A DNA stretch of 64,000 nucleotides from Clostridium magnum DSM 2767 (GCF_001623875.1 NZ_LWAE01000005.1:372001-436000); one strand, 5' to 3'. Numbered from the stretch's first letter, positions 15,901 through 25,027 are shown. Numbers and translations are program-made. The notes: a model not told the origin generated them from the sequence alone.

Positions 15901-17386
15901 AGGGGATATTTCAAAAGTGTCTATTACAACAGCTGAAGGTGCTCCTATTACAATTGCAGCAGATGGAACTGTTAAAATTGAAAATCTAGCTAAGGGAACA
16001 GATAATAAATTTGAAGTAACCTATGATTTAGGAAATGGGCAAAAGATTGTTATTGGAAATATGGAAATTAAAGTTGGATCTAACGGAGAAGTAAGTTTAA
16101 CTAATACATTAATTGACCCATATGGAATAATAACAGATGTAACAACAGGAAAAGTTATTGAAGGAGCAAATGTTACACTGTATTATGCAAACACAGATAG
16201 AAATAAAGCAGCAGGAAAGACACCAGATATAGTAGTAGCACTTCCAGCTATAAAAGGATTTAAACCAAATGATAATAAAAATCCACAGGTAAGTGACAAC
16301 AAAGGAGCCTATGGATTCATGGTATTCCCTACTTCGGATTACTATATAGTAGCAACTAAAGATGGGTACCATAAGTATATAAGCCCTGTAATTTCAGTAG
16401 AACAGGAAATTGTGAAATGGGATATTAGAATGAACCCAGAAAATACTTCAAGTCAAGCAGTAGGAGTACAACGATTAGCTGGACAAACAAGAATAGATAC
16501 TGCTTTAAGTGTTGCAAAGGCAACTTACTCAAGTAAAGTTTCTAATGTAGTACTTGTGGCTTCAGAAGACTATCCTGATGCTTTGTCAGGAAGTGTACTA
16601 GCATATAAATTAAATGCACCAATGCTTCTTATAGGAAGTACAGATGAAGAAAAGGAAAAAGTATTATCCTATATGAAATCTAATATGGACAGTACAGGTA
16701 GTGTTTATTTACTTGGAGGACAAGGTGTGTTAGGTAAAGATTTTGAGGATAAAGTTGTATCTGCCGGCTTTAATAATGTAACAAGAATAGGTGGAGTAGA
16801 CAGATATGAGACTTCAGAAAAAATAGCAGAAAAGTTAAACGTAAATAAGGAAACTGCTGTAGTTGTTGTTTCAGGTGAAAACTATCCAGATGCACTATCA
16901 GTAAGCAGTATTGCAGCGGTGAATCAATACCCTATATTACTAGTTAGAAAAGATGGAGTTTCTGTTACAATAAAGAAGGAAATTTCAACTATAAATCCAA
17001 CTAAGGTATTTATTATAGGATTGGAAGGCTCAGTAGGCTCAGCAGTTGAAAGTAGTATATCTCAGCTTATACCAATAGAAAAGTCAAATGTAACAAGAAT
17101 AGGTGGCAAAGATCGTTTTGAAACTTCTCTTGAAGTAGGCAAGTATTTCAACCTAACAGGTAATGAAGCTTGTGTAGCGACAGGAAATAGTTTCCCAGAT
17201 GCCCTTGTTGGAAGTATATACGCAGCAAAATATAATGCACCAATTATTCTGGTAAATGATAACTTATCAGACAATGAAATTTTATACTTAAAAAATAGTA
17301 AATTATCTGGAAGTACAATATTTGGTGGAGAAGGCGTAGTAAATAAGAACATTGAACAACAAATATCTCAGATACTTGGTAAGTAA
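12956..17386 (+). CDS. Large CWB2-anchored surface protein with NHL propellers
   Basis: The 1476-residue protein begins with a signal peptide (ALFAMVFGILPQ..., cleavage near VYAA at about residue 32). Then follow an NHL-type beta-propeller (about 45-290, repeats of GIAxDxxGNVYVxE), an Ig-like domain (about 298-378, YQWQKDGNDIEGA), a second NHL propeller (about 385-655) and invasin-like domains. A Ser/Gly linker lies at about 910-932, a carboxypeptidase-regulatory-like domain at about 1050-1160 (GIITDVTTGKVIEGANVTLYY), and three CWB2 repeats at about 1168-1476, each opening RxxGxxRxxT. CWB2 triplets bind the secondary wall polymer noncovalently, so this is an S-layer-associated surface protein. 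Ligand and role are unknown. A terminator follows. Confidence 0.9.
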   Translation: MFDKYKKILAKIALFAMVFGILPQNCVKVYAATNALPAQSQDASVITSGLANPSGIAMDKSGNVYVSESNGPSIVKINPANGDKTTVSNTTHSAISVAVDNNNTVYFTDNIDAGGGTIYKKITDGSISPVATSDFNITDVAVNSKGDIYYTSWNGGYVKRINASDNSVTEINLNIQDPNPAGIAVERNDNIYVAEQPSKKIYKIDANDDSQVTAINTNNTDIGNPWDVVVDSGDNVYVINDTLENNGDVYKISPDGNCTEVGADFSDSSNIAIDSSGKNIYLIDTVNNSIIALKAPTIATQSTAQTVTTGQEANFSVIATGSAISYQWQKDGNDIEGANSSTLSIPNAQVANAGSYTVEVSNTLGTVTSSAITLTVNPSVPSQSENYIYRETIDKQSPNLRGIAISGNDKYVVSCPSANDGDGKVYKYTAGGNATAIITGLNYPTDVVTSNSAIYVVDGYTQNPKVLKYDSNGQNPVQIGTAGTGEGQYSLPYSVDLDNQGNIYVTDFNQKKILKFRVNGTLDKEIPCTNAPYGIAIDRTNGYVYVTEVDGYTVKKYNLNLEQQTVTGAEWTGLHYPVSLTVDSVGNVFVLVNDFWNENTEQNPVSNCVKKFDSNGKLLATFGETGTSNGQFNEDGDIAVDAQGNVYVTDVTSRIQRFSVASGSAATPAYTAEAVAANSTPIAGVDNIIRITVKDSSGNTDTNFTGLKNVTISGYTAAPNCSYGRIIQSMASLNVLGNDFATSINLLGEITTPSTTKNIYFERGVSFVDLALNNAEAQNIVFSVEGVNTPNTTAITITPVPAAAASIKLTQDITAPSSNGGQFAQQPKVAIRDQYWNICTNNSTVQITASKNDSGAWTLTGATTVAAIEGIANFDDLGATNTSAVTGAQLLFNTAELTPITSSVVNLPAPASSSNGGSSSSSSGSSSSSNTITGSVLEGSTGNQVSSITASVTTDSSGNKTISMKVSEAVSLKAPDGTTSPLGDISKVSITTAEGAPITIAADGTVKIENLAKGTDNKFEVTYDLGNGQKIVIGNMEIKVGSNGEVSLTNTLIDPYGIITDVTTGKVIEGANVTLYYANTDRNKAAGKTPDIVVALPAIKGFKPNDNKNPQVSDNKGAYGFMVFPTSDYYIVATKDGYHKYISPVISVEQEIVKWDIRMNPENTSSQAVGVQRLAGQTRIDTALSVAKATYSSKVSNVVLVASEDYPDALSGSVLAYKLNAPMLLIGSTDEEKEKVLSYMKSNMDSTGSVYLLGGQGVLGKDFEDKVVSAGFNNVTRIGGVDRYETSEKIAEKLNVNKETAVVVVSGENYPDALSVSSIAAVNQYPILLVRKDGVSVTIKKEISTINPTKVFIIGLEGSVGSAVESSISQLIPIEKSNVTRIGGKDRFETSLEVGKYFNLTGNEACVATGNSFPDALVGSIYAAKYNAPIILVNDNLSDNEILYLKNSKLSGSTIFGGEGVVNKNIEQQISQILGK

Positions 17387-17398
17387 TTGAAATAAAAG

Positions 17399-17466
17399 AG
17401 CTGTTACATTAAGAAATTTACATACAATATATTGTAGTATTATTCTTAGTGCAACAGCCCTTTTTT
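17399..17466 (+). terminator. Rho-independent terminator
   Basis: AGCTGTTACATTAAGAA (17399-17415) pairs with TTCTTAGTGCAACAGCC (17443-17459) with wobble positions, then TTTTTT from 17461. It ends the surface-protein operon and may act on the convergent DUF47 gene as well. Confidence 0.8.
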
Positions 17467-17562
17467 ATCGGAAATGGAAGCATAACTTCAATTGGGAAAT
17501 TACTCTTTTTAACAACTAATGAAACGAATATCCCTAAGTAAAGATATAAAAATTAATAAATA

Positions 17563-18189
17563 CTATACCAACCTGACAACAATCTTATGAAAAACATCTA
17601 CCGTATCACCAAAACACTTCCCTGCATCCTTAATATGGAGATAAACCTCTCTTCTTTTTAAAGCCTCTAAAGTATCAGAATGATTGAACTGGATAACCAT
17701 ACCCTTTCTATAAAGCTGCTCCATAGAGATTTCTTTTTCTCTCATAGGGTGTACAAAGTCTTCAGCATTTAAAGGATTTTCTTTAAGCATAGACAAGGCT
17801 TCCGCAAGTTCACTGGTGCCTTTGTTTAGTGCTTCTATCATAGAGAGAATAATATTGTCGCATTCTACATTATAGTCAACCATAGATTCTACGGTTGACT
17901 TTGAATAATCCAATATCTTGTCTATAGATTTAGATATTGTATATATGTCCTGTCTGTCAAAAGGAGTTATAAAGGATTGTATAAGTTTTTTTTCCATGTC
18001 TATACGAAGGATATCCGCTTCTTCAGAAAGTTTTATTACATTACTATATTTATCATGATTATCATTATCAGATAGCCATTCTAATATTGCGTTGATACCT
18101 TCATTCGTTAAACGTGCTTGATCAACAAGCATTTCATAAAAATCATATTTAGGTGGGAATAGATTATCTATAAATTTTTTATTATGCAT
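17563..18189 (-). CDS. DUF47/PhoU-like protein, Pit-associated
   Basis: This 208-residue, mostly helical, acidic protein fits the DUF47 family (PhoU-like four-helix bundle), including FFPPKYDFYEML-like N-terminal sequence, SFITPFDRQDIYTISKSIDKILDY near residue 75 and a C-terminal AGKCFGDTVDVFHKIVVRLV. Members are usually encoded next to Pit-type phosphate transporters and are thought to regulate their activity. Here it lies 61 bp downstream of the Pit gene on the same strand, so the two form an operon. A GAGGAGG RBS precedes the ATG. The assignment is secure at family level; the biochemical mechanism is not known. Confidence 0.93.
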   Translation of the reverse strand: MHNKKFIDNLFPPKYDFYEMLVDQARLTNEGINAILEWLSDNDNHDKYSNVIKLSEEADILRIDMEKKLIQSFITPFDRQDIYTISKSIDKILDYSKSTVESMVDYNVECDNIILSMIEALNKGTSELAEALSMLKENPLNAEDFVHPMREKEISMEQLYRKGMVIQFNHSDTLEALKRREVYLHIKDAGKCFGDTVDVFHKIVVRLV

Positions 18190-18250
18190 AAAATTTCCTC
18201 CTCACAAAAAAGTCAATCAATATTAGTTATTTAATGTGGAACCAAAACAA

Positions 18251-19288
18251 CTAAATAACTAGATTTGCTAAAGCAAAAACTGCAGCAGATACCAAGGCTG
18301 ATGCAGGGATAGTTATAAGCCAAGCTGCTAGTATTTCCTTTGCAATTCCCCAATTTACTAACTTATACTCATCGCCTGCGCCAACTCCCATAATGCTTCC
18401 GACCACAACGTGAGTTGTTGATACAGGAGCTCCCAGTGTGGTTGCAAGAATAAGGGAGCAACCAGAAGAAAGCTGAGAGTTAAGGCTGTGAAGAGATCTT
18501 ATGGTAAATATTTCTCTGCCAAGGGTTTTCATTATTGACCATCCTCCAAACATAGTTCCAACAAACATAGTTAAACCTGAGATAATTCTTATCCATAATG
18601 GAGGTGTATTGAAGGAAACATGATTAACACAGGTAATTGCTAGAGTAATAATACCTACAACTTTTTGGGCATCATTAGCTCCGTGACTGTATGCTAAAAG
18701 CGATGACATAATCCATTGAAGTTTGTTGATTGTTTTATTTAACTCATATTTAGAATTTTTTAAGATTATTTTTGAAATTACCTGTAATAAATATGCTGCG
18801 GTAAAACCAGCAATTGGAGAGATAATTAAACCGATGATAATCTTCATGATTCCAACTAGGTGTGGAGCTTTAGTAAAAAGTTCATTCCATCCCCATAAAA
18901 TATGATTTGCACCGCTGGATATCCAGACAGAGCCCACTAATCCACCGACTAGTGCATGAGTTGAACTTGATGGCAAACCAAAATGCCAGGTTATGAGATT
19001 CCAGGTTATAGCACCAATCATTGATGAAAGTAGGATTTTCAATATAAATGGACTTGGTGGAAGATTTACAATCTTTGATACCGTATTTGCAACAGCACTG
19101 CCGCCTATTATTGCTCCAAGCAAACCAAAAAACGAAGCAAGTATAATTGCCTGTGCAGGAGAGGCAGCACCACTGGTTATAAAAGTGGCTACAACTGAAC
19201 TAGCGTCATTTAATCCATTGGTCAGTGTAAAAATTAAAGCAGTTAAGATAACTATAATTAGCAAAATATATAAATTGACAGTAACCAT
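18251..19288 (-). CDS. pit: Low-affinity inorganic phosphate transporter, Pit family
   Basis: This roughly 345-residue integral membrane protein has about ten helices and the two duplicated Pit signatures: TNGLNDASSVVATFI in the first helices and SHGANDAQKVVGIITLA in the second half, plus GLPSSSTHALVGGL and APVSTTHVVVGSIMG. Pit proteins import metal-phosphate complexes driven by cation gradients. I prefer ATG 19288 (MVTVNLY) because AGTGGTG lies about 6 nt upstream; GTG 19300 would add four residues. The DUF47 gene follows in the operon. No Pho-box could be recognised confidently in the 217-bp upstream gap (19301-19517), in which I see no gene. Confidence 0.93.
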   Translation of the reverse strand: MVTVNLYILLIIVILTALIFTLTNGLNDASSVVATFITSGAASPAQAIILASFFGLLGAIIGGSAVANTVSKIVNLPPSPFILKILLSSMIGAITWNLITWHFGLPSSSTHALVGGLVGSVWISSGANHILWGWNELFTKAPHLVGIMKIIIGLIISPIAGFTAAYLLQVISKIILKNSKYELNKTINKLQWIMSSLLAYSHGANDAQKVVGIITLAITCVNHVSFNTPPLWIRIISGLTMFVGTMFGGWSIMKTLGREIFTIRSLHSLNSQLSSGCSLILATTLGAPVSTTHVVVGSIMGVGAGDEYKLVNWGIAKEILAAWLITIPASALVSAAVFALANLVI

Positions 19289-19517
19289 GTTAATCACCAC
19301 TTTTCATAGAATAGAAATATTTATTAATATATAACTAAAAATAATTACCTTTACTATGGTTAAATCTCTAATTATAGCATTTAACTAAAATCTTATAATA
19401 TTCTATGCTGTTTTAAAATTAAATATTGGTAATTCTTAAAAAATAAACTTAAATTTAAAAAAACTAAAGTACTATAAGGAAGTCTACATTATTCTAAGAA
19501 GCAGTCTTTCTTATATT

Positions 19518-20099
19518 TTAAAATCCCATTAAATGCTTAACGTTACTGCAGTTTTCTTTAGATGTAAGCAACTCTAAAAGTTTAAAGGCAACATCAAAAG
19601 CAGTTGCAGGGTTATAGGAGGTGATAATATTTTTATCTAAAACAATTGGTTTATCAGGAATAACCTTTGCCCCAAATTCTGATAATTGTTTTTGTCTTAT
19701 ACCGTTCAACTTATAAGTAGTAGCATTTCTTCCAGCCAGTATTCCACTTTTACCAATAGGAAGAGCTCCAACGCAGATTGAAGCTATTATTTTTCCTGAT
19801 TTATCAAATTCTCTAATTAAGTCTAAAAAATCTTCACTGTAGGCGTCCTTATAAAAGCCTGCTTCTTCAAAGCCACCTGGTATTGCAAGGGCATCAAATT
19901 CATCAATATTTACATCGCTTACTTTCAGTTCAGGAATTACTGTAAAGTTCCAGGTACATTTAATCTTATTCCTTAATCCTACTGTTACTAAATCGGTAGT
20001 GCCATCACCTTCTAATCTGTTCCATCCTATAACGTCTGTAAAAACACTTGCTTCCACTGCTTCAAAGCCATTAGCAAGAAGTAATAATACTTTTTTCAT
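19518..20099 (-). CDS. DJ-1/PfpI family protein
   Basis: The 193-residue product has the DJ-1/PfpI fold: MKKVLLLLANGFEAVEAS with the conserved Glu, ALAIPGGFEEAGFY, the nucleophile-elbow Cys in IASICVGALPIGKSG near residue 110, and a C-terminal helix. Family members include glyoxalase III/deglycase-like and stress-response proteins, and the exact activity cannot be read. I choose ATG 20099 because AAGGAGATG lies just upstream and the product starts in the usual way; a longer frame reaching 20177 would add 26 unlike residues. It diverges from a LysR regulator, which probably controls it. Confidence 0.88.
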   Translation of the reverse strand: MKKVLLLLANGFEAVEASVFTDVIGWNRLEGDGTTDLVTVGLRNKIKCTWNFTVIPELKVSDVNIDEFDALAIPGGFEEAGFYKDAYSEDFLDLIREFDKSGKIIASICVGALPIGKSGILAGRNATTYKLNGIRQKQLSEFGAKVIPDKPIVLDKNIITSYNPATAFDVAFKLLELLTSKENCSNVKHLMGF

Positions 20100-20258
20100 A
20101 GTCAACCATCTCCTTTTAAGATATTCAGCCTCATACATTAACTTACTGCTGGTATTCATATGGATATAAATTCCCAACTATTAAGAATTTAAAGCTACTC
20201 GATAACTAACTGCCGCTAATCTCTCAGCTTTACAAGATGCGAGATCAGTGACAATAAG

Positions 20259-20270
20259 TTCCTATAGGAA
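20259..20270. promoter_or_regulatory. Palindrome in the DJ-1/LysR divergent promoter region
   Basis: TTCCTATAGGAA is a perfect 12-bp palindrome between the DJ-1 gene and the LysR gene. Two further CCTATA half-sites lie about 40 and 55 bp closer to the LysR start. It is a plausible LysR-type binding site. The same core CCTATAGG occurs in the palindrome at 39376-39393. Confidence 0.45.
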
Positions 20271-20414
20271 TAACAAACATAAGCCAAGCTTCAGACTTGA
20301 TGCCTATAGTATAAACCTATATGTACTATCAGTAAAATTGAAATAAATGAATTAAATAATCGAAAAATGTGATATTGTAATATTACAGATTTAATAAAAA
20401 GAAGGATGAGAAGA

Positions 20415-21308
20415 ATGGAGATTAGACATTTACAAACCTTTATTTCTATAGTTGAACTTGGAGGATTTACAAAAGCAGCAGATCACTTGGGATATGCCCA
20501 GTCTACAATAACAGCCCATATTCAAATTTTAGAAGATGAAATAGGTGATGCTTTATTTGATCGATTAGGTAAAAAAATTCTTTTGACTAATGTTGGTAAA
20601 GAATTAGTACCCTATGCTAGGCAAATGCTACAGCTATACAAAGAAATTAAAAACATAACTGCAGAACAGAAGGGGGTTTCTGGAGATATAATTATTGGGG
20701 CAGGTGAGTCATTATCCGTATACCGTTTGGGAAAAATTCTAAAGGAATATAAAAGAAGTTTTCCAAAGGTAAACATTATTCTTAGAAATTCTATTTGCAG
20801 TGATTTGAGGAGCAGGCTACATAGTGGAGAATTGGATATTATATTTACTATTGAACCTAAAATTAATGATAGGGATTTAATTGTTAGAAATTTAAAAGAT
20901 GAATCCATGGTCATTATTAGTGAATCTGATGAATCATTAGAAGGTTTATCAACAAATTGTGAAAATCAGATTTCAAAAGAAAATATTATATTTAGTGAAA
21001 GAGGTTGCAGCTTTAGAATATCTTTTGAAAAGTATTTAAAAGAGAAAAAAATAAAATATTTAAATCCACTAGAATTTTCAAGTATAGAGGCTATTAAAAA
21101 GTGTGTAATAAATGGACTAGGGATTTCAGTATTACCTTATTATGCAGTTAAAAATGAAATAAATAATGGAAGTCTTAAAATGTTAGAGTTAAAGGAACCC
21201 TTTGATAAATATTTAACGCAACTTGTCTATCATAAAAATAAGAGAATATCCCTTGCTATGAGTAAGTTAATAGAAATTACACTAAAAAATTCCACTAGAT
21301 GGGAATAA
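20415..21308 (+). CDS. LysR-family transcriptional regulator
   Basis: This roughly 297-residue protein shows the standard LysR layout: winged helix-turn-helix at residues 1-60 (MEIRHLQTFISIVELGGFTKAADHLGYAQSTITAHI), a linker helix, and a periplasmic-binding-protein-like effector domain ending with VINGLGISVLPYYAV near residue 245. I prefer ATG 20415 over ATG 20406 because MEIRHLQTF is the usual family start and AAGGATG is correctly spaced. The gene is divergent from the DJ-1 family gene, the classical arrangement for a regulator and its target. The inducer is unknown. Confidence 0.92.
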   Translation: MEIRHLQTFISIVELGGFTKAADHLGYAQSTITAHIQILEDEIGDALFDRLGKKILLTNVGKELVPYARQMLQLYKEIKNITAEQKGVSGDIIIGAGESLSVYRLGKILKEYKRSFPKVNIILRNSICSDLRSRLHSGELDIIFTIEPKINDRDLIVRNLKDESMVIISESDESLEGLSTNCENQISKENIIFSERGCSFRISFEKYLKEKKIKYLNPLEFSSIEAIKKCVINGLGISVLPYYAVKNEINNGSLKMLELKEPFDKYLTQLVYHKNKRISLAMSKLIEITLKNSTRWE

Positions 21309-21496
21309 AGTAACTATGACCATTTATAATTGAGTTTGATAATATATAGTATATGATATATAATATATTATAGATTTACATAGTAGCAAAGAAAATTTAT
21401 GAGAGAAGCTTAATAAAAATAAAGAAAATTAAATCATTATTTTTGTAGGAAATAAAATTGATGGTAAGGAAGATTCTTTACTAGACAGGAGATTAG

Positions 21497-23167
21497 ATGA
21501 TAAATAAAAATATAAGTAAAGTAAAAGTTATACCTCTAGGAGGACTAGGGGAAATAGGAAAAAATATCACAGCTATAGAGTATGATAATGAAATTATTGT
21601 TATAGATTGTGGCTTAGCCTTTCCAGATGCAGAAATGTATGGTGTAGATTTAGTTATACCTAATATAACATATCTGCTAAATAATAGAGAAAAGGTAAAA
21701 GGATTCTTTTTAACTCATGGACATGAAGACCATATAGGTGCGCTTCCATATGTTCTTAAGCAACTAAATGTAGCGGTTTATGGAACAAAATTGACTTTAA
21801 GTTTGGTAAAAAGTAAATTAGAAGAACATAAAATACTATCTGATTGTACACTGAGTGAGGTTAAGCAAGGAGAGGAGGTTAAAACCGAAAAATTTAGAGT
21901 TGAATTTATAAGAACCTGCCACAGTATTGCAGATGCCTGTGCATTGGCGATACATACCCCTGAAGGTGTTATAGTTCATACAGGAGATTTTAAAATAGAT
22001 TATACACCTATAGATGGAAAAGTAATAAACCTTCATCGTTTTGCAAAGCTAGGAACTGAAAAGGTACTGTTATTAATGGCAGATAGTACTAATGCTGAAC
22101 GTTCTGGCTATACAGTTTCAGAAAAGATTATAGGAGAAAACCTAACAAGGATTTTTGAAAGGTCAAAGGGTAGAGTAATTGTGGCTACCTTTGCATCAAA
22201 TATCAATAGAATTCAACAAATTATTAATGCATCTTTGTCTTATGGAAGAAAAGTTGCTTTTAGTGGAAGAAGCATGGAAAAAATATCTGCAATAGCAATA
22301 GAGTTAGGATATATGCAGTTGCCGGAAGATCAACTTATAAGCGTAGAGGATATTAATAAATATCCATCAGAGAGAATAACTATTATAACTACAGGAAGTC
22401 AAGGAGAACCAATGTCTGCTCTTTCGAGAATTGCTTCTTCAAATCATAAAAATATTACAATTACAAAGGGAGATTTAGTAATTATATCAGCTTCGCCTAT
22501 TCCGGGGAATAGAAAGCTAATATCCAGATTAATAGATGAACTATTTAGTAAGGGCGCAGAGGTAATCTATGATGCTAAAGAAGAAATTCATGTTTCAGGT
22601 CATGCTTGTCAGGAAGAACTGAAATTAATGCACACTTTGATTAAGCCTAAGTTTTTCATGCCTGTTCATGGCGAATATAGGCATCTAAAACAACATAAAT
22701 TACTAGCTGAAAACCTTGGTATGGATGCTAAAAATATATTCATTTTAGAAACTGGCCAGGTGCTAGAATTAAGTAGAAATGCTGCCAGAAAATCGGGAGT
22801 AGTAACATCAGGTTCCATTATGGTAGATGGTATTGGAATTGGTGATGTAGGAAATGTAGTACTTCGAGATAGAAGACATCTGTCACAGGATGGCATATTG
22901 ACAGTAGTTGTAACAATAGATAAAGCATCCTTTAGTATACTTTCGGGGCCGGATATTGTTACAAGAGGATTTATTTTTGTAAGAGAATCAGGAGATTTAA
23001 TAAGTGAAGCAACAGAAGTAGTAAAAGCAGAGTTAGATAAATGTATGGAAAGAAAAATTACAGAATGGTTTGTAATAAAGTCTAACATCAAAAATTCATT
23101 AGGTCAGTTCTTATACAGTAAAACAAGAAGAAATCCTATTATTTTACCAATAATTATGGAAATATAA
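21497..23167 (+). CDS. rnj: Ribonuclease J
   Basis: This 556-residue protein is a metallo-beta-lactamase/beta-CASP nuclease of the RNase J family, which acts as 5-prime exonuclease and endonuclease in mRNA decay and rRNA maturation. Visible motifs are VIPLGGLGEIGKN at the start, the zinc motif H74-x-H76-x-D78-H79 (THGHEDH), a TGDFKID strand, DSTNAERSGYT, the beta-CASP segment with TTGSQGEPMSAL, and VSGHACQEEL plus MPVHGEYRHL. Length matches the family. A terminator follows at 23205. Clostridia often carry one rnj gene distinct from J1/J2 numbering, so I do not assign a paralogue. Confidence 0.95.
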   Translation: MINKNISKVKVIPLGGLGEIGKNITAIEYDNEIIVIDCGLAFPDAEMYGVDLVIPNITYLLNNREKVKGFFLTHGHEDHIGALPYVLKQLNVAVYGTKLTLSLVKSKLEEHKILSDCTLSEVKQGEEVKTEKFRVEFIRTCHSIADACALAIHTPEGVIVHTGDFKIDYTPIDGKVINLHRFAKLGTEKVLLLMADSTNAERSGYTVSEKIIGENLTRIFERSKGRVIVATFASNINRIQQIINASLSYGRKVAFSGRSMEKISAIAIELGYMQLPEDQLISVEDINKYPSERITIITTGSQGEPMSALSRIASSNHKNITITKGDLVIISASPIPGNRKLISRLIDELFSKGAEVIYDAKEEIHVSGHACQEELKLMHTLIKPKFFMPVHGEYRHLKQHKLLAENLGMDAKNIFILETGQVLELSRNAARKSGVVTSGSIMVDGIGIGDVGNVVLRDRRHLSQDGILTVVVTIDKASFSILSGPDIVTRGFIFVRESGDLISEATEVVKAELDKCMERKITEWFVIKSNIKNSLGQFLYSKTRRNPIILPIIMEI

Positions 23168-23204
23168 CAATTTAATCGTATTAAATATGTTAAGGCTCAG
23201 AATG

Positions 23205-23247
23205 CTCCATAAATGTGAGATATCACTTATTTATGGAGTTATTTTTC
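23205..23247 (+). terminator. Rho-independent terminator
   Basis: CTCCATAAATGTGA pairs with TCACTTATTTATGGAG (one extra base), closing at 23238, followed by TTATTTTT. It terminates the RNase J gene. Confidence 0.8.
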
Positions 23248-23360
23248 TGTTTTAAGATAATAGTACTTGTTTATTTAATTGTAGAACCATACTTTGAGAA
23301 GAGACGAAATTTATGTTACTATTATTCTATAATTTTATTATACATTTGGAGGAATAATTA

Positions 23361-24155
23361 ATGATCAAACTTATAGCAACAGATCTAGATGGTACCTTGA
23401 TAAATGATCATGGAAAAATTAATGAAAAGATTTTCGACTTAATAGAATATTTAACTGAAAAGAAAATAATCTTTGCAGCAGCTAGTGGAAGGTTTTATTC
23501 TCAGCTTAGTGAAAATTTTGAAAAAGTTAACTCTGATATGCTTTTTATTGCACACAATGGTGCTTTGATAAAATATCATAAATCCGGCAAAGTTCTCTAT
23601 TCGAACTGTATCCTAAAAGAAGATATAAAAACTGTAGTGAACTTTAAACGTGAGTTAGGTGAGGAACTATTTTTAGCATCAGATACTACAGCATACATTG
23701 CAAATCCTTCTGAGCATATGCTTGCTATATTTAATCATGTATCAGTACCGGCAGCAGTTGTAAAATCCTTTGAGGAAGTAAAATGTCCTATTTACAGAAT
23801 GACCTACTATGTAAAAGATGGTGTAAAACCAGCAATACTAGAATATTTAAAAAGTAATTTAAATGATAATCTTGAATTTGTGGTATCAGGAAGTAATTGG
23901 ATAGACATTACAAATAAGGGCGTAAGTAAAGGCAATGCTATAAAAATGCTCCAAGAGAAATTTAATATTAGTGAAAAAAATACAATGGTCTTTGGGGATT
24001 ATTATAATGATCTAACTATGTTTAAAGCAGCACATTACAGCTATGCTATGGAAAATGCACCGGAGGATGTAAAGAAACATGCTAATTTTATAGCAGAAAG
24101 TAACAACAATAATGGAGTATACAACATAATAAATAATTATGCAGCTTCCCTATAG
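23361..24155 (+). CDS. Cof-type HAD-IIB family phosphatase
   Basis: This 264-residue protein is a haloacid dehalogenase-type hydrolase of the Cof/IIB subclass: motif I DLDGTLI with the nucleophile Asp at residues 8-10, motif II AAASGR, an inserted cap domain between about residues 85 and 190, a Lys-containing motif III (KGVSKGNAI) and motif IV FGDYYNDLTMF. Such enzymes dephosphorylate sugar phosphates, flavin mononucleotide or other small metabolites, with broad specificity. RBS GGAGG precedes the ATG. It stands upstream of a PhoB/PhoR-type pair, separated by about 170 bp, so it is probably a separate unit. Confidence 0.92.
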   Translation: MIKLIATDLDGTLINDHGKINEKIFDLIEYLTEKKIIFAAASGRFYSQLSENFEKVNSDMLFIAHNGALIKYHKSGKVLYSNCILKEDIKTVVNFKRELGEELFLASDTTAYIANPSEHMLAIFNHVSVPAAVVKSFEEVKCPIYRMTYYVKDGVKPAILEYLKSNLNDNLEFVVSGSNWIDITNKGVSKGNAIKMLQEKFNISEKNTMVFGDYYNDLTMFKAAHYSYAMENAPEDVKKHANFIAESNNNNGVYNIINNYAASL

Positions 24156-24322
24156 AATTTTAATGGAGAAATCTAACTTATGCTGAGGTATATGATACCG
24201 TACTTAAGTTAAAATTTTTCATGGATGTCAATGATGTAAATATCGATGTCTATATTTTTTTATTGTGTATAAAGTTGTATAATAACCTTAGTTATATAAA
24301 AATTGTTTTAAGGAGATCTTTA

Positions 24323-25027
24323 ATGAAGAGGGGAAAAGTATTAATAGTAGATGATGAAATTAATATAACAGAACTTATTGCTGTAAATCTTGAAGAGGAG
24401 TTTGATGTAATAATCTGCTACAACGGGTTAGAGGCAGTAGATATTGCTAGTAAGGAAATTCCAGATATTATATTGCTAGACATTATGCTTCCAGGAATTG
24501 ATGGATTTGAGGTTTGCAGAAAAATAAGAAATAATAAGAGTACTAGCGAAATACCTATAATAATGCTTACGGTAAAAAGAGAAGAGAAGGACAAAGTCCA
24601 AGGACTTAAGTTAGGTGCAGATGATTATATAACTAAGCCCTTTAGTATAAATGAACTACTGGCAAGGATAGATGCTGTCCTTAGAAGAGTAGCTAGTAAA
24701 TCCCATATTGATGAAAATAGAAATAATGATATTATACAAATAGGGGATATAGAAATAGATAATAATAAATATGAGGTTAAGAAAAAAGGAATTATTATAG
24801 AGCTTACCCTAAGAGAATTTAAATTATTACAGACCTTGATTAAGCATAAAGGTCAATTGGTTTCAAGAGAAGTTCTATTAAAGGAAGTTTGGGGATATAA
24901 TAATGCTGGTGATTCAAGAACTTTAGATGTACATATAAGAAAACTAAGGAAAAAATTAGAGGATAACGATAAATTTCCTCAGTATATAGAGACAGTAAGA
25001 GGTCTTGGCTACATGATCAAGGGGTAA
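24323..25027 (+). CDS. PhoB/OmpR-family response regulator
   Basis: The 234-residue protein has a receiver with DDE at 10-12, phospho-acceptor D53 (IILLDIMLPGIDGFE) and ITKPFS with the conserved Lys, then an OmpR/PhoB winged helix (about 138-232) containing LTLREFKLLQTL, VSREVLLKEVWGY, RTLDVHIRKLRKKLE and VRGLGYMI. I choose ATG 24323 because AAGGAG lies 9 nt upstream and the product starts MKRGKVLIVDDE; a frame reaching 24221 adds 34 unlike residues. The kinase gene follows 51 bp later. The resemblance to PhoP/PhoB of the phosphate regulon is strong, but other OmpR regulators look similar. Confidence 0.92.
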   Translation: MKRGKVLIVDDEINITELIAVNLEEEFDVIICYNGLEAVDIASKEIPDIILLDIMLPGIDGFEVCRKIRNNKSTSEIPIIMLTVKREEKDKVQGLKLGADDYITKPFSINELLARIDAVLRRVASKSHIDENRNNDIIQIGDIEIDNNKYEVKKKGIIIELTLREFKLLQTLIKHKGQLVSREVLLKEVWGYNNAGDSRTLDVHIRKLRKKLEDNDKFPQYIETVRGLGYMIKG

